DNA from: Brucella intermedia LMG 3301
GTDB taxonomy: Bacteria; Pseudomonadota; Alphaproteobacteria; Rhizobiales; Rhizobiaceae
Reading direction: 5' to 3'
NCBI RefSeq assembly: GCF_000182645.1
Contig: NZ_ACQA01000001.1
Coordinates: 1,860,001-1,924,000 of the forward strand
DNA length: 64,000 bases
Part shown: positions 36,449 through 46,342 of the stretch, in pieces
Position numbering within the stretch: position 1 is the stretch's first letter
How the letters are laid out: each line of letters begins with the position of its first letter
Translations under genes and position numbers: made by a program
The notes under the pieces: model-generated
Database searches by the model: none
The model's input: the letters and a program-made list of their open reading frames with translations, nothing else
Told to the model about the DNA's origin: nothing

Positions 36449-37648
36449 GCGCTTCTGGTTATAGACGTCGATGCAGACAGCCCCCAGCAGCACGATCCCC
36501 TTGATGACCTGCTGATAGTCGATGCCGATGCCGAGGATCGACATGCCGTTGTTCATGACGCCCATGATGAGCGCGCCGATCACCGCACCCGTCACACGGC
36601 CCACACCGCCATAGGCCGATGCGCCGCCGATGAAGCAAGCGGCGATCACGTCCAGCTCGAAGCCGATGCCGGCCTTCGGCGTCGCCGTATTGAGGCGCGC
36701 CGCGAAGACAAGACCGGCAAGTGCTGCCAGCACGCCCATATTGACGAAAGCGAGGAAGGTCAGCCGCTCGGTCTTCACGCCGGAAAGCTTTGCCGCATGG
36801 CGGTTTCCGCCCACTGCATAGATCTGCCGTCCGAGCACCGTCCGGTTGGTGAGAAACGCATAGGCCGCAATCAGAACCGCCATGATGATGAGCACGTTCG
36901 GCAAGCCGCGATGCATGGAAATCAAGAGCGACAGATAGGCAATCGCTGCAAAGAACAGAATGTTCTTGATGACGAACAGGCCGAACGGCTCCGTTTCCAC
37001 TTCATGGGCAATATGGCGCTGGCGTGATTTCACGTTCTGCCAGATCATGAAACCGGCAAGCAGCACGCCGATGATGAGCGATGTCAGATACACACCGCCG
37101 GTCGTACCGATGATTTCCGGTATGAAGCCGGACGACAGTTTCTGGAACACGACCGGAAACGGGCCCACCGACTGCCCGCCCAGCACGGCCAGCATCAGGC
37201 CCTTGAAGACCAGCATGCCCGCGAGTGTGACGATGAAGGACGGAATGTTGAAATAGGCGACCCAGAACCCCTGTATCGCGCCGATGAGACCGCCCACCAG
37301 CAGGCAGAGAATTGCCGCGATGGGAAAGGGCACGCCGAGCCTCACCATCATCACGGCGGCAAGCGCGCCGATAAAACCGCAGACCGAGCCGACCGAAAGA
37401 TCGATATGGCCGGTGACGATGATGAGAAGCATCCCCAATGCCATGATGACGATATAGCTGTTCTGCAGCACCAGATTGGTGAGGTTCAGCGGCTTCATCA
37501 GCACGCCGCCCGTCACGATCTGGAAAAATATCATGATCGCGACCAGCGAGAGCAGCATGCCGGATTCACGCAGATTGTTCTTGAGATAACGCCCCACGCT
37601 GCTTGCAGGAACTTTCGATCCACTGCTTCCGATGATATTCTCGCTCAT
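36446..37648 (-). CDS. gguB: sugar ABC transporter permease (GguB/XylH-type)
   Basis: An inner-membrane permease of 400 residues with about ten hydrophobic helices, including [19 protein letters not shown] near 32-50 and the family motif [20 protein letters not shown] near 88-107. The [25 protein letters not shown] block precedes the C-terminus. Its length (400, rather than about 330) matches the ChvE-linked GguB and XylH type with an extra loop. The start overlaps the ATPase stop by 4 bases. It completes the importer with ChvE and GguA for galactose, arabinose, glucose or xylose. The stop codon lies in repeat copy B. Confidence 0.9.
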   Translation of the reverse strand: MSENIIGSSGSKVPASSVGRYLKNNLRESGMLLSLVAIMIFFQIVTGGVLMKPLNLTNLVLQNSYIVIMALGMLLIIVTGHIDLSVGSVCGFIGALAAVMMVRLGVPFPIAAILCLLVGGLIGAIQGFWVAYFNIPSFIVTLAGMLVFKGLMLAVLGGQSVGPFPVVFQKLSSGFIPEIIGTTGGVYLTSLIIGVLLAGFMIWQNVKSRQRHIAHEVETEPFGLFVIKNILFFAAIAYLSLLISMHRGLPNVLIIMAVLIAAYAFLTNRTVLGRQIYAVGGNRHAAKLSGVKTERLTFLAFVNMGVLAALAGLVFAARLNTATPKAGIGFELDVIAACFIGGASAYGGVGRVTGAVIGALIMGVMNNGMSILGIGIDYQQVIKGIVLLGAVCIDVYNQKR

Positions 37649-39237
37649 TGCCGTTTTCCCTTGTTCCGCATGATGGCGCGCATGATGTTTTCCTGCGTTG
37701 CTTCCTCGCCGGCGACTTCGCCGACAAAGGCACCTTCATGCATGACGACGATGCGGTCGCAGATGCCGATCAGTTCCGGCATTTCCGAAGAAATGACGAC
37801 CACGCCCTTGCCGCTGTCTGCCAGTGAATTGATGATTGTGTAGATGTCGTATTTCGCGCCGACATCGATGCCGCGCGTCGGCTCGTCGAGGATGAGCACG
37901 TCGGGGCCGGTGAAGAGCCACTTCGACAGCACGACCTTCTGCTGGTTGCCGCCCGAAAGCGTGCCGGTTTCCTGATAGACGTTGTGGCAGCGAATGCTCA
38001 TCTGCTCGCGATAGGAATTCGCGATCTTCATTTCGCGAATGTCGTCGATGACGCCTTTCGGACTGACGCCGCGCAAGTGCGCGAGCGAGATGTTACGCGA
38101 AATGTTTTCGCCTAAGACCAGGCCGAGCTTCTTGCGGTCCTCGGTCACATAGGCAAGCCCTGCCTTGATCGCCCGCGCGACGGTGGAAATATCCGCCTGC
38201 CGACCGTTGATGCGTGCGTCGCCGCTGATATTCGTTCCCCATGAACGCCCGAAAAGGCTCATGGCGAATTCCGTGCGGCCCGCGCCCATCAAACCGGCAA
38301 TGCCGACGATTTCGCCCGCCCGCACCTTGAACGATACGTTCTTGACCGAATGACGCTCGGGATGCAGCGGATGATAGACCGACCAGTTATCGACTTCGAA
38401 GATGACATCGCCGATCTTGGGATCACGCTTCGGGTAGCGGCTTTCCAGGTCGCGATCCACCATCTTGCGGATGATGTCGTCCTCCTCCACTTCGCCTGCA
38501 TGACAATCCAGCGTGGCCACCGCCTTGCCGTCGCGCAGCACGGTGATCTTGTCGGCGACCTCGCGGATTTCATTGAGCTTGTGCGAAATGAGGATCGACG
38601 TGATGCCCTGCGCGCGAAACTCCCGCAGAAGCGCCAGCAACGCCGCGCTGTCGGTCTCGTTGAGGCTCGCGGTCGGTTCGTCGAGGATCAGGAGCCGCAC
38701 GCGCTTCGACAATGCCTTGGCGATTTCGACAAGCTGCTGCTTGCCCACGCCGATATCGGTGACGAGCGTATCTGGCTGTTCCGACAGGCCGACCTTCTGC
38801 AAAAGCTCGCGGGTGCGCTTGTGCACCGTGCTGCGGTCGATGACGCCATAGCTCGCGGGCGGATTGACGAGGAAAATGTTCTCGGCAATCGTCATCAGCG
38901 GTATGAGCGCCAGTTCCTGATGGATGATGACGATGCCAAGCGCTTCGGAATCGTTGATGTCGCGAAACTGCCGTTCCTCGCCGTCGAAGAAGATCGACCC
39001 CTCATAGCTGCCATGCGGATAGACCCCCGACAGCACCTTCATCAAGGTCGACTTGCCCGCCCCGTTCTCACCCACAAAGGCGTGGATCTCGCCCGGCATC
39101 ACGGTAAAATTGACATCGCTCAGCGCTTTGACAACCCCGAAAGACTTGCTGATGCCGCGCATTTCCAGAAGCGGCTTGCCGGCGATATCCGGCTCGCCGT
39201 CAGGCTGCTCGCGCAGGACAGGATTGGCTACATTCAT
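37645..39237 (-). CDS. gguA: sugar ABC transporter ATP-binding protein (GguA-type)
   Basis: A tandem ATPase of 530 residues. The first half has Walker [10 protein letters not shown] (near 55-63), a degenerate signature [15 protein letters not shown] and Walker [11 protein letters not shown]. The second half lacks a classical Walker A ([13 protein letters not shown] instead) but has [15 protein letters not shown] and [12 protein letters not shown]. This one-good, one-degenerate arrangement is normal for CUT2 sugar importers. GGGAGCGAG precedes the ATG. It lies between chvE, with a hairpin in the 156-base gap, and gguB, with an ATGA overlap. Confidence 0.92.
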   Translation of the reverse strand: MNVANPVLREQPDGEPDIAGKPLLEMRGISKSFGVVKALSDVNFTVMPGEIHAFVGENGAGKSTLMKVLSGVYPHGSYEGSIFFDGEERQFRDINDSEALGIVIIHQELALIPLMTIAENIFLVNPPASYGVIDRSTVHKRTRELLQKVGLSEQPDTLVTDIGVGKQQLVEIAKALSKRVRLLILDEPTASLNETDSAALLALLREFRAQGITSILISHKLNEIREVADKITVLRDGKAVATLDCHAGEVEEDDIIRKMVDRDLESRYPKRDPKIGDVIFEVDNWSVYHPLHPERHSVKNVSFKVRAGEIVGIAGLMGAGRTEFAMSLFGRSWGTNISGDARINGRQADISTVARAIKAGLAYVTEDRKKLGLVLGENISRNISLAHLRGVSPKGVIDDIREMKIANSYREQMSIRCHNVYQETGTLSGGNQQKVVLSKWLFTGPDVLILDEPTRGIDVGAKYDIYTIINSLADSGKGVVVISSEMPELIGICDRIVVMHEGAFVGEVAGEEATQENIMRAIMRNKGKRQ

Positions 39238-39309
39238 CGCTCGCTCCCATTACAAATTCTGCAACCATTGCCCGCGCTGGAAAGACAACGCTGTCAATCG
39301 CCAAGCCTA

Positions 39310-39329
39310 CCCCAGCCGAAAGGCTGGGG
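39310..39329 (-). promoter_or_regulatory. intercistronic hairpin between chvE and gguA
   Basis: CCCCAGCC and GGCTGGGG form an 8-bp stem closed by 4 bases (GAAA on plus, TTTC on minus). Such hairpins after binding-protein genes often stabilise the upstream message or partly terminate it, so the binding protein is made in excess over the membrane parts. Confidence 0.55.
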
Positions 39330-39393
39330 GGTTTGGGGCAATGGCTTGCAGAATAGTTCCGGGCACATCCTCCGATACGCCCGGAACAATAAA

Positions 39394-40458
39394 TTACTGA
39401 ATCTGGTCTTCCTTGTAGTAACCGCTATCGACCAGAACCTGCTTCCAGTTCGACTTGTCGACGATCACCGGCTTGAGCAGGTAGGACGGCACGACCTTGA
39501 CGCCATTGTCATAGGTCTTGGTGTCGTTGACTTCCGGCTCCTTGCCGCTCATCAGCGCATCGACCATGTCGACCGTGACCTTGGCGAGTTCACGGGTATC
39601 CTTGAAGATGGTCGAGTTCTGCTCACCGGCGAGGATCGACTTCACCGAAGGCACTTCCGCGTCCTGACCGGAGACGACCGGCATCGGCATGTCGCCACTG
39701 CCATAGCCTACACCCTTGAGCGACGACAGGATACCGATGGAAATGCCGTCATAAGGCGACAGGACCGCATCGAGCTTCTTGTCGGCATAATAGGCGGAAA
39801 GGATCGAATCCATGCGGGCCTGAGCGGTTGCACCGTCCCAGCGCAGGGTCGCCACCTTGTCCATGCCGGTCTGGCCGCTGCCGATAACGACCTTGCCGCT
39901 ATCGATATAAGGCTGAAGCACCGACATCGCGCCGTTGTAGAAGAAGTAGGCGTTGTTATCGTCCGGCGAGCCGCCGAAAAGCTCGATATTGAACGGGCCC
40001 GGCTTGTTCTTCAGGTCCAGAGCCTTTTCAATAGACTGCGCCTGCAGCACGCCGACCTGGAAATTGTCGAAGGTCGCATAGTAATCGACATTCGGCGTAT
40101 CGCGGATCAGGCGATCATAGGCGATGACCTTGATGCCTGCGTCATGTGCCTTGGCCAGCACGTCGGAAAGCGTCGTGCCGTCGATCGATGCAACCACGAG
40201 AACCTTGGCGCCCTTGGTCACCATGTTTTCGATCTGCGCAAGCTGGTTGGGCACGTCGTCTTCGGCGTATTGAAGATCGGTCTGGTAGCCGCGTTCCTTC
40301 AGCACCTTGACCATGTTGTCGCCATCGGCGATCCAGCGCGCCGAAGACTTCGTCGGCATGGCGACGGCGACAAGACCCTTGTCTTCCGCATGCGCCAGAC
40401 CGCTAAAGGCAAGCGCGGCCATCGCGACTGCCAGTGTTAGAGATTTCATGCCTGCCAT
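39394..40458 (-). CDS. chvE: multiple-sugar-binding periplasmic protein (ChvE-like)
   Basis: A periplasmic CUT2 binding protein of 354 residues from the ATG at 40458, which has GGGAG eight to twelve bases upstream; this equals the length of Agrobacterium ChvE. The signal peptide is [21 protein letters not shown]. The mature part shows [38 protein letters not shown] and [15 protein letters not shown], typical of the ChvE/XylF group. In Agrobacterium ChvE binds several aldoses and also signals to VirA; only transport can be proposed here. It heads the chvE-gguA-gguB operon, downstream of dgoA on the same strand. Confidence 0.92.
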   Translation of the reverse strand: MAGMKSLTLAVAMAALAFSGLAHAEDKGLVAVAMPTKSSARWIADGDNMVKVLKERGYQTDLQYAEDDVPNQLAQIENMVTKGAKVLVVASIDGTTLSDVLAKAHDAGIKVIAYDRLIRDTPNVDYYATFDNFQVGVLQAQSIEKALDLKNKPGPFNIELFGGSPDDNNAYFFYNGAMSVLQPYIDSGKVVIGSGQTGMDKVATLRWDGATAQARMDSILSAYYADKKLDAVLSPYDGISIGILSSLKGVGYGSGDMPMPVVSGQDAEVPSVKSILAGEQNSTIFKDTRELAKVTVDMVDALMSGKEPEVNDTKTYDNGVKVVPSYLLKPVIVDKSNWKQVLVDSGYYKEDQIQ

Positions 40459-40560
40459 TGTCTCACTCCCAAATTGGGACAGGTTTTTCTGCCTGTCGTT
40501 CTCCCAAAATTTCCGCCCCCACCTTCCGGCCACGCGGAATTCTTCCCGTCGCGAAGCTTC

Positions 40561-41194
40561 TCAGCCCGCGATCTTGTCCCATGCCGCAACCGCGCGCTCA
40601 GCACGTTCACGAACTTCGGCCGCCGTAAAGCCGGCCTTGTAAAGACTGGAACCCAAACCGAAGCAGCTTACTCCCGCTGTCCGATAGGTCGCAAAATCAG
40701 CCTCGGAAACACCGCCCACGGCGCCGACCGGAATATCCTTCGGCAAGACGGCGCATACCGCCCTTGATGCCGTCAGCACCCAGCACGCTTGCCGGAAAGA
40801 ATTTCAGCGCCGACGCGCCTGCGCGGATCGCCGTGAAAGCTTCCGTCGGCGTGAACACGCCCGGCATCGTCACCATGCCATGCTGTCCGGCACGGCGGAT
40901 GACCTCCTGCTCGACATTCGGGCTCACCAGCAGCCTGCCGCCGACATCATTGAGGCGGTCCACATCTTCGACACTCAGCACTGTTCCCGCGCCAATCAGC
41001 ACATTGGCAGGCGCGAGCTTGGCGGCCTTTTCGATCGACACGAAAGGTTCCGGCGAATTGAGCGGGATTTCGATAGCCTCGAAACCCGTCTCGATCAGCG
41101 CGCCGACAATCGCCTCGGTTTCTTGCCAGCGGATGCCGCGCAGGATAGCGACCAGCGGATAGCGCAATTTCGGCCATGCGATATGCCCGCTCAT
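40561..41194 (-). pseudogene. dgoA: 2-dehydro-3-deoxy-6-phosphogalactonate aldolase, frameshifted
   Basis: It cleaves KDPGal to pyruvate and glyceraldehyde 3-phosphate. The first frame (from 41194) contains PLVAILRGIRWQETEAI, LIGAGTVLSVEDV and the Schiff-base lysine in ALKFFPAS. It then goes out of frame after GADGIK. The other frame supplies AVLPKDIPVGAVGGVSEADF and GLGSSLYKAGFTA to the stop at 40561. Deleting one G (plus CCC 40761-40763) yields IKAVCAVLPKDIP and a 210-residue aldolase of normal length. As read, the product would lose the phosphate-binding C-terminus. The start overlaps the dgoK stop (ATGA). Confidence 0.88.
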
Positions 41195-42120
41195 TGCGCA
41201 ATTCCTCCGAAGGCGTGTCTTGCCGCCATGAAGAGACCATCCCGTACCAGCTCGTCCGCCGCCACGCGCCGGACCTTCAGCCCCGCGATTTCAAGCGCGC
41301 TGGCATAAAGCGCCCCCATCGTGTCGTCCGAAAGGAGCAGCACTTCTTCAGGTCCGCCATGGAGCGTGCGCCCGCCAGCAACTTCCAGCCCGATCAGCAG
41401 GCCCGACAGACGGGCCAATTGGTCCGTCGGCTTGCGATCATGCACGAGCCAGCCTGCACGAACGGAAAAGAGCGCGTTGGAAATCAGCGCCGGACTTTCC
41501 AGCGAGGCTTTCACACCCGCAGCGAAAGCCTCGCCATTCGGATCGACCGCACCCGCACCTTCCAGCGCACCGGCCAGCACCGATTTATCCTTCAGGAGAG
41601 CGAACATTTCGCCGGTCATGAAGGTGCGATAATCGGCGAGACCGCCATCGGCAATCCGCACCCATTTGGCATGGGTGCCGGGCATGACCACCACCGCATC
41701 CCGCGTTCCGCGATGCACGAGGCCCAGAAGCTTGGTTTCCTCCCCACGCATCACGTCGGGGGCCAGTTCGTCCCGGCGCGCGACACCCGGCAGCATGATG
41801 ACGTGGCGACGCGCAGGCACGCGCACCGCCGCCTTCACAATGCCCTCCAGCCCGGCGGGCAGGCTCATATAGGGCGCTTCGATCCAGCCGGTCCGCGAAC
41901 CGGCCATGCCGCATATCACCACCGGCAGATCATCCGCTGCGCCGACAGAAGCAAGGTGCCGTTCGAGCGTTGGCTCGAAACCGGCTTCCTTTGCCTGCAG
42001 CAGACCGTCATCGCCACGGCTTTCGCCCAGCACATTGCCATCGGCATCCAGCGTCCAGAGGCGGAACCGGGTGGTGCCCCAGTCCGCTACTGCTGCAAAT
42101 GGCTTTTTATCGAGAGCCAT
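41191..42120 (-). CDS. dgoK: 2-dehydro-3-deoxygalactonokinase
   Basis: It phosphorylates 2-keto-3-deoxygalactonate with ATP to KDPGal. I start it at the ATG at 42120 (309 residues, MALDKKPFAAVADWGTTRFR), the usual family start; the in-frame codons upstream lie within the dehydratase. Signature regions are DWGTTRFRLWTLD (14-26), VVICGMAGSRTGWIEAPY near 70-87 and MPGTHAKWV near 145. It lies 11 bases after the dehydratase and overlaps dgoA by 4 bases. Confidence 0.92.
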   Translation of the reverse strand: MALDKKPFAAVADWGTTRFRLWTLDADGNVLGESRGDDGLLQAKEAGFEPTLERHLASVGAADDLPVVICGMAGSRTGWIEAPYMSLPAGLEGIVKAAVRVPARRHVIMLPGVARRDELAPDVMRGEETKLLGLVHRGTRDAVVVMPGTHAKWVRIADGGLADYRTFMTGEMFALLKDKSVLAGALEGAGAVDPNGEAFAAGVKASLESPALISNALFSVRAGWLVHDRKPTDQLARLSGLLIGLEVAGGRTLHGGPEEVLLLSDDTMGALYASALEIAGLKVRRVAADELVRDGLFMAARHAFGGIAQ

Positions 42121-42131
42121 CGGGACCGGCC

Positions 42132-43937
42132 TTAGTGATTGTCTCGCGGCAGGCCGCGCGTATGCGCGATATCCTGATACTTGACCGCATTTTCCAGAAC
42201 CGCGCCGGTTTCCATCTGGCCGACAACGGCGCGCTGGATTTCCTGCCACGGCGTCTGGCTTTCCGGATATTTATAGCCGCCCGCAGCTTCCAGCGCCTTG
42301 CGGCGCTCGGCCAGTTCCTCATCCGAGATCAGAATATCCGCCGTGCCGCGACCGAGATCGATGCGCACGCGGTCGCCGGTCTTCAGAATGGCCAGTCCGC
42401 CGCCCGCGGCCGCTTCCGGCGAAGCGTTGAGGATCGAAGGCGAACCCGATGTGCCCGACTGGCGACCGTCGCCGATGCAAGGCAGCGAAGTAACGCCCTT
42501 CTTCAAGAGATAATCCGGCGCGCGCATGTTGACGACTTCCGCCGCGCCCGGATAGCCGATCGGGCCTGCACCGCGCATGAACAGCACCGTATGCTCGTCG
42601 ATTTCCAGCGACGGATCGTCGATGCGGTGATGATAATCTTCCGGTCCGTCAAACACGACCGCCTTGCCTTCAAAGGCATTCGGGTCCTTGTCGTCGGACA
42701 GGTAGCGATTGCGGAACTCGTCCGAAATCACGCTGAGCTTCATGATCGCCGACGAGAACAGATTGCCGCGCAGCACGCGGAAACCGGCATGTTTCTTCAG
42801 CGGCTGGTCGTAGGTCTTGATGACATTGCCGTCTTCAATAGTCGCGTTCCTGCAGTTCTCGCCGATGGTCTTGCCGTTGACGGTCAGCGCGTCCTCATTG
42901 ATGAGGCCCTGCCCCATCAGCTGATTGACGACAGCCGGTACGCCGCCGGCATGGTAATAGTCCTCGCCGAGATATTCACCGGCGGGCTGGAGATTGACCA
43001 GAAGCGGAATTTCCTCGCCATATTTCTGCCAGTCATCGACCGTCAGGTCCACGCCGACATGGCGGGCAAGTGCGTTCAGGTGGATCGGCGCATTGGTCGA
43101 GCCGCCGATAGCGGAATTGACGCGGATCGCATTGACGAAGGCATCCTTGGTCAGAATATCCGACGGCTTCAGGTCTTCATGAACCATTTCCACGATGCGG
43201 CGTCCGGTGAGATAAGCCACTTCCTGCCGGTCGCGATAGGGCGCCGGGATGGCGGCGGAACCGGGAAGCTGCATGCCGAGCGCTTCGGCAAGCGAGTTCA
43301 TCGTCGTCGCCGTGCCCATCGTGTTGCAATAGCCGGTCGATGGAGCCGAGGAAGCAACGAGCTTCACGAAGCCCTGATAGTCGATTTCACCCTTGGCGAG
43401 CAGTTCGCGCGCCTTCCAGACGATGGTGCCCGAACCGGTGCGTTCGCCACGGAACCAGCCATTGAGCATCGGACCGACCGAAAGGGCGATGGCCGGAATG
43501 TTGACGGTTGCCGCCGCCATAAGGCAGGCGGGCGTGGTCTTGTCGCAGCCGATCGTCAGCACCACGCCGTCGAGCGGGTAGCCGTAAAGCACTTCCACGA
43601 GGCCGAGATAGGCAAGGTTGCGGTCGAGGCCCGCCGTCGGGCGCTTGCCGGTTTCCTGGATCGGATGGACCGGAAACTCGATGACAATGCCGCCAGCCTC
43701 ACGCACGCCTTCGCGCACGCGCTTGGCCAGTTCCAGATGATGACGGTTGCAAGGCGAGAGGTCGGAACCCGTCTGCGCAATGCCGATGATCGGGCGACCG
43801 GACTGCAGCTCTTCCTGGCTCAGGCCGTAATTCATGTAGCGCTCCAGATAGAGCGCGGTCATGTCGACATTATCGGGATTGTCGAACCAGGCGCGGGAGC
43901 GGAACTTTGGCGGTTTCGGAGAGACGGGCTTGTTCAT
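42132..43937 (-). CDS. sugar-acid dehydratase of the IlvD/Edd family (arabinonate/galactonate type)
   Basis: A 601-residue iron-sulfur dehydratase. It has [13 protein letters not shown] (near 54-66), the cluster and Mg motif [16 protein letters not shown] (near 127-142), [15 protein letters not shown] and the C-terminal [15 protein letters not shown]. Lengths near 580-600 and these motifs fit L-arabinonate or D-fuconate/galactonate dehydratases of Rhizobium type rather than IlvD proper. Beside dgoK, dgoA, a sugar 1-dehydrogenase and a GguC-type enzyme, it probably dehydrates both D-galactonate and L-arabinonate. It is the main branch point of this cluster. Confidence 0.87.
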   Translation of the reverse strand: MNKPVSPKPPKFRSRAWFDNPDNVDMTALYLERYMNYGLSQEELQSGRPIIGIAQTGSDLSPCNRHHLELAKRVREGVREAGGIVIEFPVHPIQETGKRPTAGLDRNLAYLGLVEVLYGYPLDGVVLTIGCDKTTPACLMAAATVNIPAIALSVGPMLNGWFRGERTGSGTIVWKARELLAKGEIDYQGFVKLVASSAPSTGYCNTMGTATTMNSLAEALGMQLPGSAAIPAPYRDRQEVAYLTGRRIVEMVHEDLKPSDILTKDAFVNAIRVNSAIGGSTNAPIHLNALARHVGVDLTVDDWQKYGEEIPLLVNLQPAGEYLGEDYYHAGGVPAVVNQLMGQGLINEDALTVNGKTIGENCRNATIEDGNVIKTYDQPLKKHAGFRVLRGNLFSSAIMKLSVISDEFRNRYLSDDKDPNAFEGKAVVFDGPEDYHHRIDDPSLEIDEHTVLFMRGAGPIGYPGAAEVVNMRAPDYLLKKGVTSLPCIGDGRQSGTSGSPSILNASPEAAAGGGLAILKTGDRVRIDLGRGTADILISDEELAERRKALEAAGGYKYPESQTPWQEIQRAVVGQMETGAVLENAVKYQDIAHTRGLPRDNH

Positions 43938-44034
43938 TTCATTGTCCTGCGTGGGTGAGAGACCGGACAGCGGTCTCGATTCCTTCGACGCCGATCCTTA
44001 AAATCAGATCGACATTCCAAATGTTTGGTTCATC

Positions 44035-44077
44035 GCGCATCTTGTCCGAAAACCGTTTCACACTTTTCGGGATGCGC
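44035..44077. repeat. short palindromic intergenic element, copy 4
   Basis: GCGCATCTTGTCCGAAAACC and TTTTCGGGATGCGC form an imperfect hairpin between the dehydratase and the sugar dehydrogenase genes. The core AAAACCGTTTCACACTTTT is shared with copy 1. Confidence 0.7.
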
Positions 44078-44078
44078 T

Positions 44079-45014
44079 TTAATCTTCAAATGCTTCGACG
44101 ACATGTCGCTTTCCGAGCAGAAACGCATCGGCCACATGGGTCAGCGGAGCGAGATCGACATCCGAACGCCCCGCACGGATCAATTGCACGAAACGCTTGT
44201 AAAGTCGTTGATATTCGCGGTCCGGCTCGGCCATCTTCTCGGTTCCGGCAATGGCCAGGCGGCTGCCGCCATGACTGAGCAGAACCGTGCCCTTGTCGGT
44301 CTCGACGCGAATGTCCCAGGTCTGCGGGCCGGTCTGGCGCCAGTCCAGCTCGAACGAAACCGGCAAGCCGCTTTCCGTCTCAAATTTGAGATCGGCGGCA
44401 ATCGGCGCTGCACGGTTTTCAGGAAAATACAGATCGGACTGCTTCAGGAAAAAGCGCTCCGGCAGGATATGCGTCACGATGGAAAGCGCATTGATGCCCG
44501 GATCGAACACACCGAGCCCGCCCGGCTCCCATATCCATTGCTGGCCGGGATGCCAGTGGCGCACATCTTCCTTCCATATGACCGAGACCGAACGGATTTC
44601 CGCATCTTTCAGGAATTCCCGCGCCGGTTCGACCGCTGCCGCTTCCCGCGAATGCCACGTAGCATAAAGCGTCACGCCTGCCGCTTGCGCGAGCCGTTCC
44701 AGCGCCTGCACTTCCGAAATGGTCGCGCCCGGAGGTTTTTCCAGCATCACATGCTTGCGCGCCTTCAGGGCCGCGTAAGCCTGTTGAAAACGCCCTTGCG
44801 GCGGCGTGCAGAGCGACACCGCGTCAATGGCGACATCGCTGCCAAGCAGCGCATCGATATCGTGAAAGGACGACAGGCCGTCCAGCCCGGCATTGCGGCT
44901 GGCGATGGCTTTCAGCTCGATGCCATCGACGGCCTCGATGGACGGCAGATGCTGGTCGCGCGCGATCTTGCCGAGACCGACGATTGCGACAGCGATGTTC
45001 GATTCAGCCGCCAT
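44079..45014 (-). CDS. Gfo/Idh-family sugar 1-dehydrogenase (galactose/arabinose type)
   Basis: An NAD(P)-dependent dehydrogenase of 311 residues. The Rossmann motif VAIVGLGKIARDQHLPSI is at 9-26, and the conserved EKPPGAT (near 94-100) holds the catalytic lysine of this family. WKEDVRHWHPGQQWIWEPGG and FDPGINALSI line the sugar site, as in D-galactose 1-dehydrogenase and L-arabinose 1-dehydrogenase. It would oxidise galactose or arabinose to the lactone, the first step of the cluster. No lactonase gene is seen nearby. It lies one base after the GguC-like gene. Confidence 0.85.
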   Translation of the reverse strand: MAAESNIAVAIVGLGKIARDQHLPSIEAVDGIELKAIASRNAGLDGLSSFHDIDALLGSDVAIDAVSLCTPPQGRFQQAYAALKARKHVMLEKPPGATISEVQALERLAQAAGVTLYATWHSREAAAVEPAREFLKDAEIRSVSVIWKEDVRHWHPGQQWIWEPGGLGVFDPGINALSIVTHILPERFFLKQSDLYFPENRAAPIAADLKFETESGLPVSFELDWRQTGPQTWDIRVETDKGTVLLSHGGSRLAIAGTEKMAEPDREYQRLYKRFVQLIRAGRSDVDLAPLTHVADAFLLGKRHVVEAFED

Positions 45015-45015
45015 T

Positions 45016-46008
45016 TCAGAGCGCCTTCACAACAACGTCTTCGGCGGACGCCTGCGCCAGCCTGTTGACCAGCGGATAGCGGAACGGCTTGGCGGAAATC
45101 TCGAACCGGTCGCCAGTTTCCGTCTTCACGCCTTCCGAGAAGGACAGGGTCGCCGTGCCGAAGAAGTGGACATGAATGTCGCCCGGACGGCGGAACAGCT
45201 CATATTTGAAATGATGATGTTCTAGATTGGCGATGGTGTGCGACATGTTCGCTTCGCCCGACAGGAACGGCTTTTCAAAAATGATCTCATCGCCGCGACG
45301 AATGCGTGAAACGCCTTCCACATGATCCGGCAGCGCGCCCACATAAAGCTCCGGCCCAAGCGCCGCCTGCCGCAGTTTGGAATGGGCAAGCCAGAGATAG
45401 TTCTGCTTTTCGGTCACATGGTCGGAAAACTCGTTGGCAAGGCAGAAGCCGAGCCGGAACGGCGTACCATCCGGGCCGATCAGATAGATGCCTGCAAGCT
45501 CCGGCTCTTCGCCGCCATCTTCGGCAAAGGAAGGCGAAACCAGTTCGCCACCGGTAGCGACCAGCGCGGAGCCGTCGCCCTTGTAGAACCATTCCGGCTG
45601 AACGCCGGTCTCACCCGGCTGCGGCTTGCCGCCTTCGACGCCCATCAGGAACATGCGCATGGAATCGGTCGGCTTCTCGGCAGCCTGCGCGGCCTTGTGC
45701 ATCTTGTCGCGGCCATCGGCGGAACCCAGATGCGTCAAGCCCGTACCGGCCACGATCAGATGGGCCGGATCGGCATGCGTGATCGGCAGGCCGACGCGGC
45801 CCGCTGCCAGGGCGGCATCGATATCGACAGCTTCACCCTTGCCGCTCTTCGCCACCTGTTCTTCAAGGCTGACGCCTGCGGCAATTGCCGCCGAGGCCAG
45901 TTCATAGGTCGTTGCCACGCCCCTGACGACATGCGCCGCTCCCTCGTCATTGCAGGCAGCCACACGCATTTCTCCGCTTTCGTCGCGGAACTGGACCAGA
46001 CGTAACAT
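45016..46008 (-). CDS. gguC: GguC-family FAH-fold protein (probable 2-keto-3-deoxy-L-arabinonate dehydratase)
   Basis: A 330-residue member of the fumarylacetoacetate-hydrolase-like GguC/AraD1 group. The start is the ATG at 46008 (MLRLVQFRDE) with a perfect GGGAGGTTTA upstream. Motifs include VAGTGLTHLGSADGRD (near 84-99), the metal-binding acidic patch in EPELAGIYLIG and HFKYELFRRPGDIHVHFFGTATLS toward the C-terminus. In Agrobacterium gguC follows gguAB; here it is about 8.4 kb away and heads the dehydrogenase-dehydratase-dgoK-dgoA series. The reaction is from family knowledge and fits the arabinose branch. Confidence 0.82.
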   Translation of the reverse strand: MLRLVQFRDESGEMRVAACNDEGAAHVVRGVATTYELASAAIAAGVSLEEQVAKSGKGEAVDIDAALAAGRVGLPITHADPAHLIVAGTGLTHLGSADGRDKMHKAAQAAEKPTDSMRMFLMGVEGGKPQPGETGVQPEWFYKGDGSALVATGGELVSPSFAEDGGEEPELAGIYLIGPDGTPFRLGFCLANEFSDHVTEKQNYLWLAHSKLRQAALGPELYVGALPDHVEGVSRIRRGDEIIFEKPFLSGEANMSHTIANLEHHHFKYELFRRPGDIHVHFFGTATLSFSEGVKTETGDRFEISAKPFRYPLVNRLAQASAEDVVVKAL

Positions 46009-46342
46009 TAAACCTCCCGTTTTCCGCATTACCCTTTGCGGAATTCACCCTGACCGCTTGAAAAACACCACAAGGCGTCAATCCACGGTTCGCGTTATTA
46101 ATATGACTATTTTGCTGCAGGCTGCTTTGTCAAGCAAGCAGACGCCCCCACATGCATCGTTCAGAAAAGCTGCTCCCCGCGCAATGATACAAGCCTTTGT
46201 TTCATATTCATAAATTTAGATATTGCCCGTTTGTCACACCAGCATTTTATTGGGAATTATCGAAAGGCGCTTGCCATAAAGTAATATTATATGCTTCATA
46301 AACACGAAGGCCGGGAGGGCCTTATTATTGGGAGGAACTATC
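46009..46342. promoter_or_regulatory. divergent promoter region, gguC operon / ytfQ operon
   Basis: 334 bases without a gene. It is AT-rich, especially 46200-46300, and should hold promoters for both sugar operons. TTGTCA (46231) with 17 bases to GAATTA is a weak -35/-10 candidate for ytfQ. The FadR-type regulator at 50939 may bind here, but I see no convincing dyad. Confidence 0.45.

Noticed and set aside
38350..40440. 696-codon open frame on the plus strand
   Set aside because: It lies opposite gguA and chvE, whose motifs are clear. Its product shows no family motifs and has the composition of an antisense frame in GC-rich DNA.
40478..40497. GACAGG/CCTGTC hairpin upstream of chvE as a terminator
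   Set aside because: The stem is only 6 bp and lies just before the chvE ribosome site; the sequence shows no strong support for termination.
41970..43958. 662-codon open frame on the plus strand
   Set aside because: It is the mirror of the IlvD/Edd dehydratase, with Arg/His-rich shadow composition.
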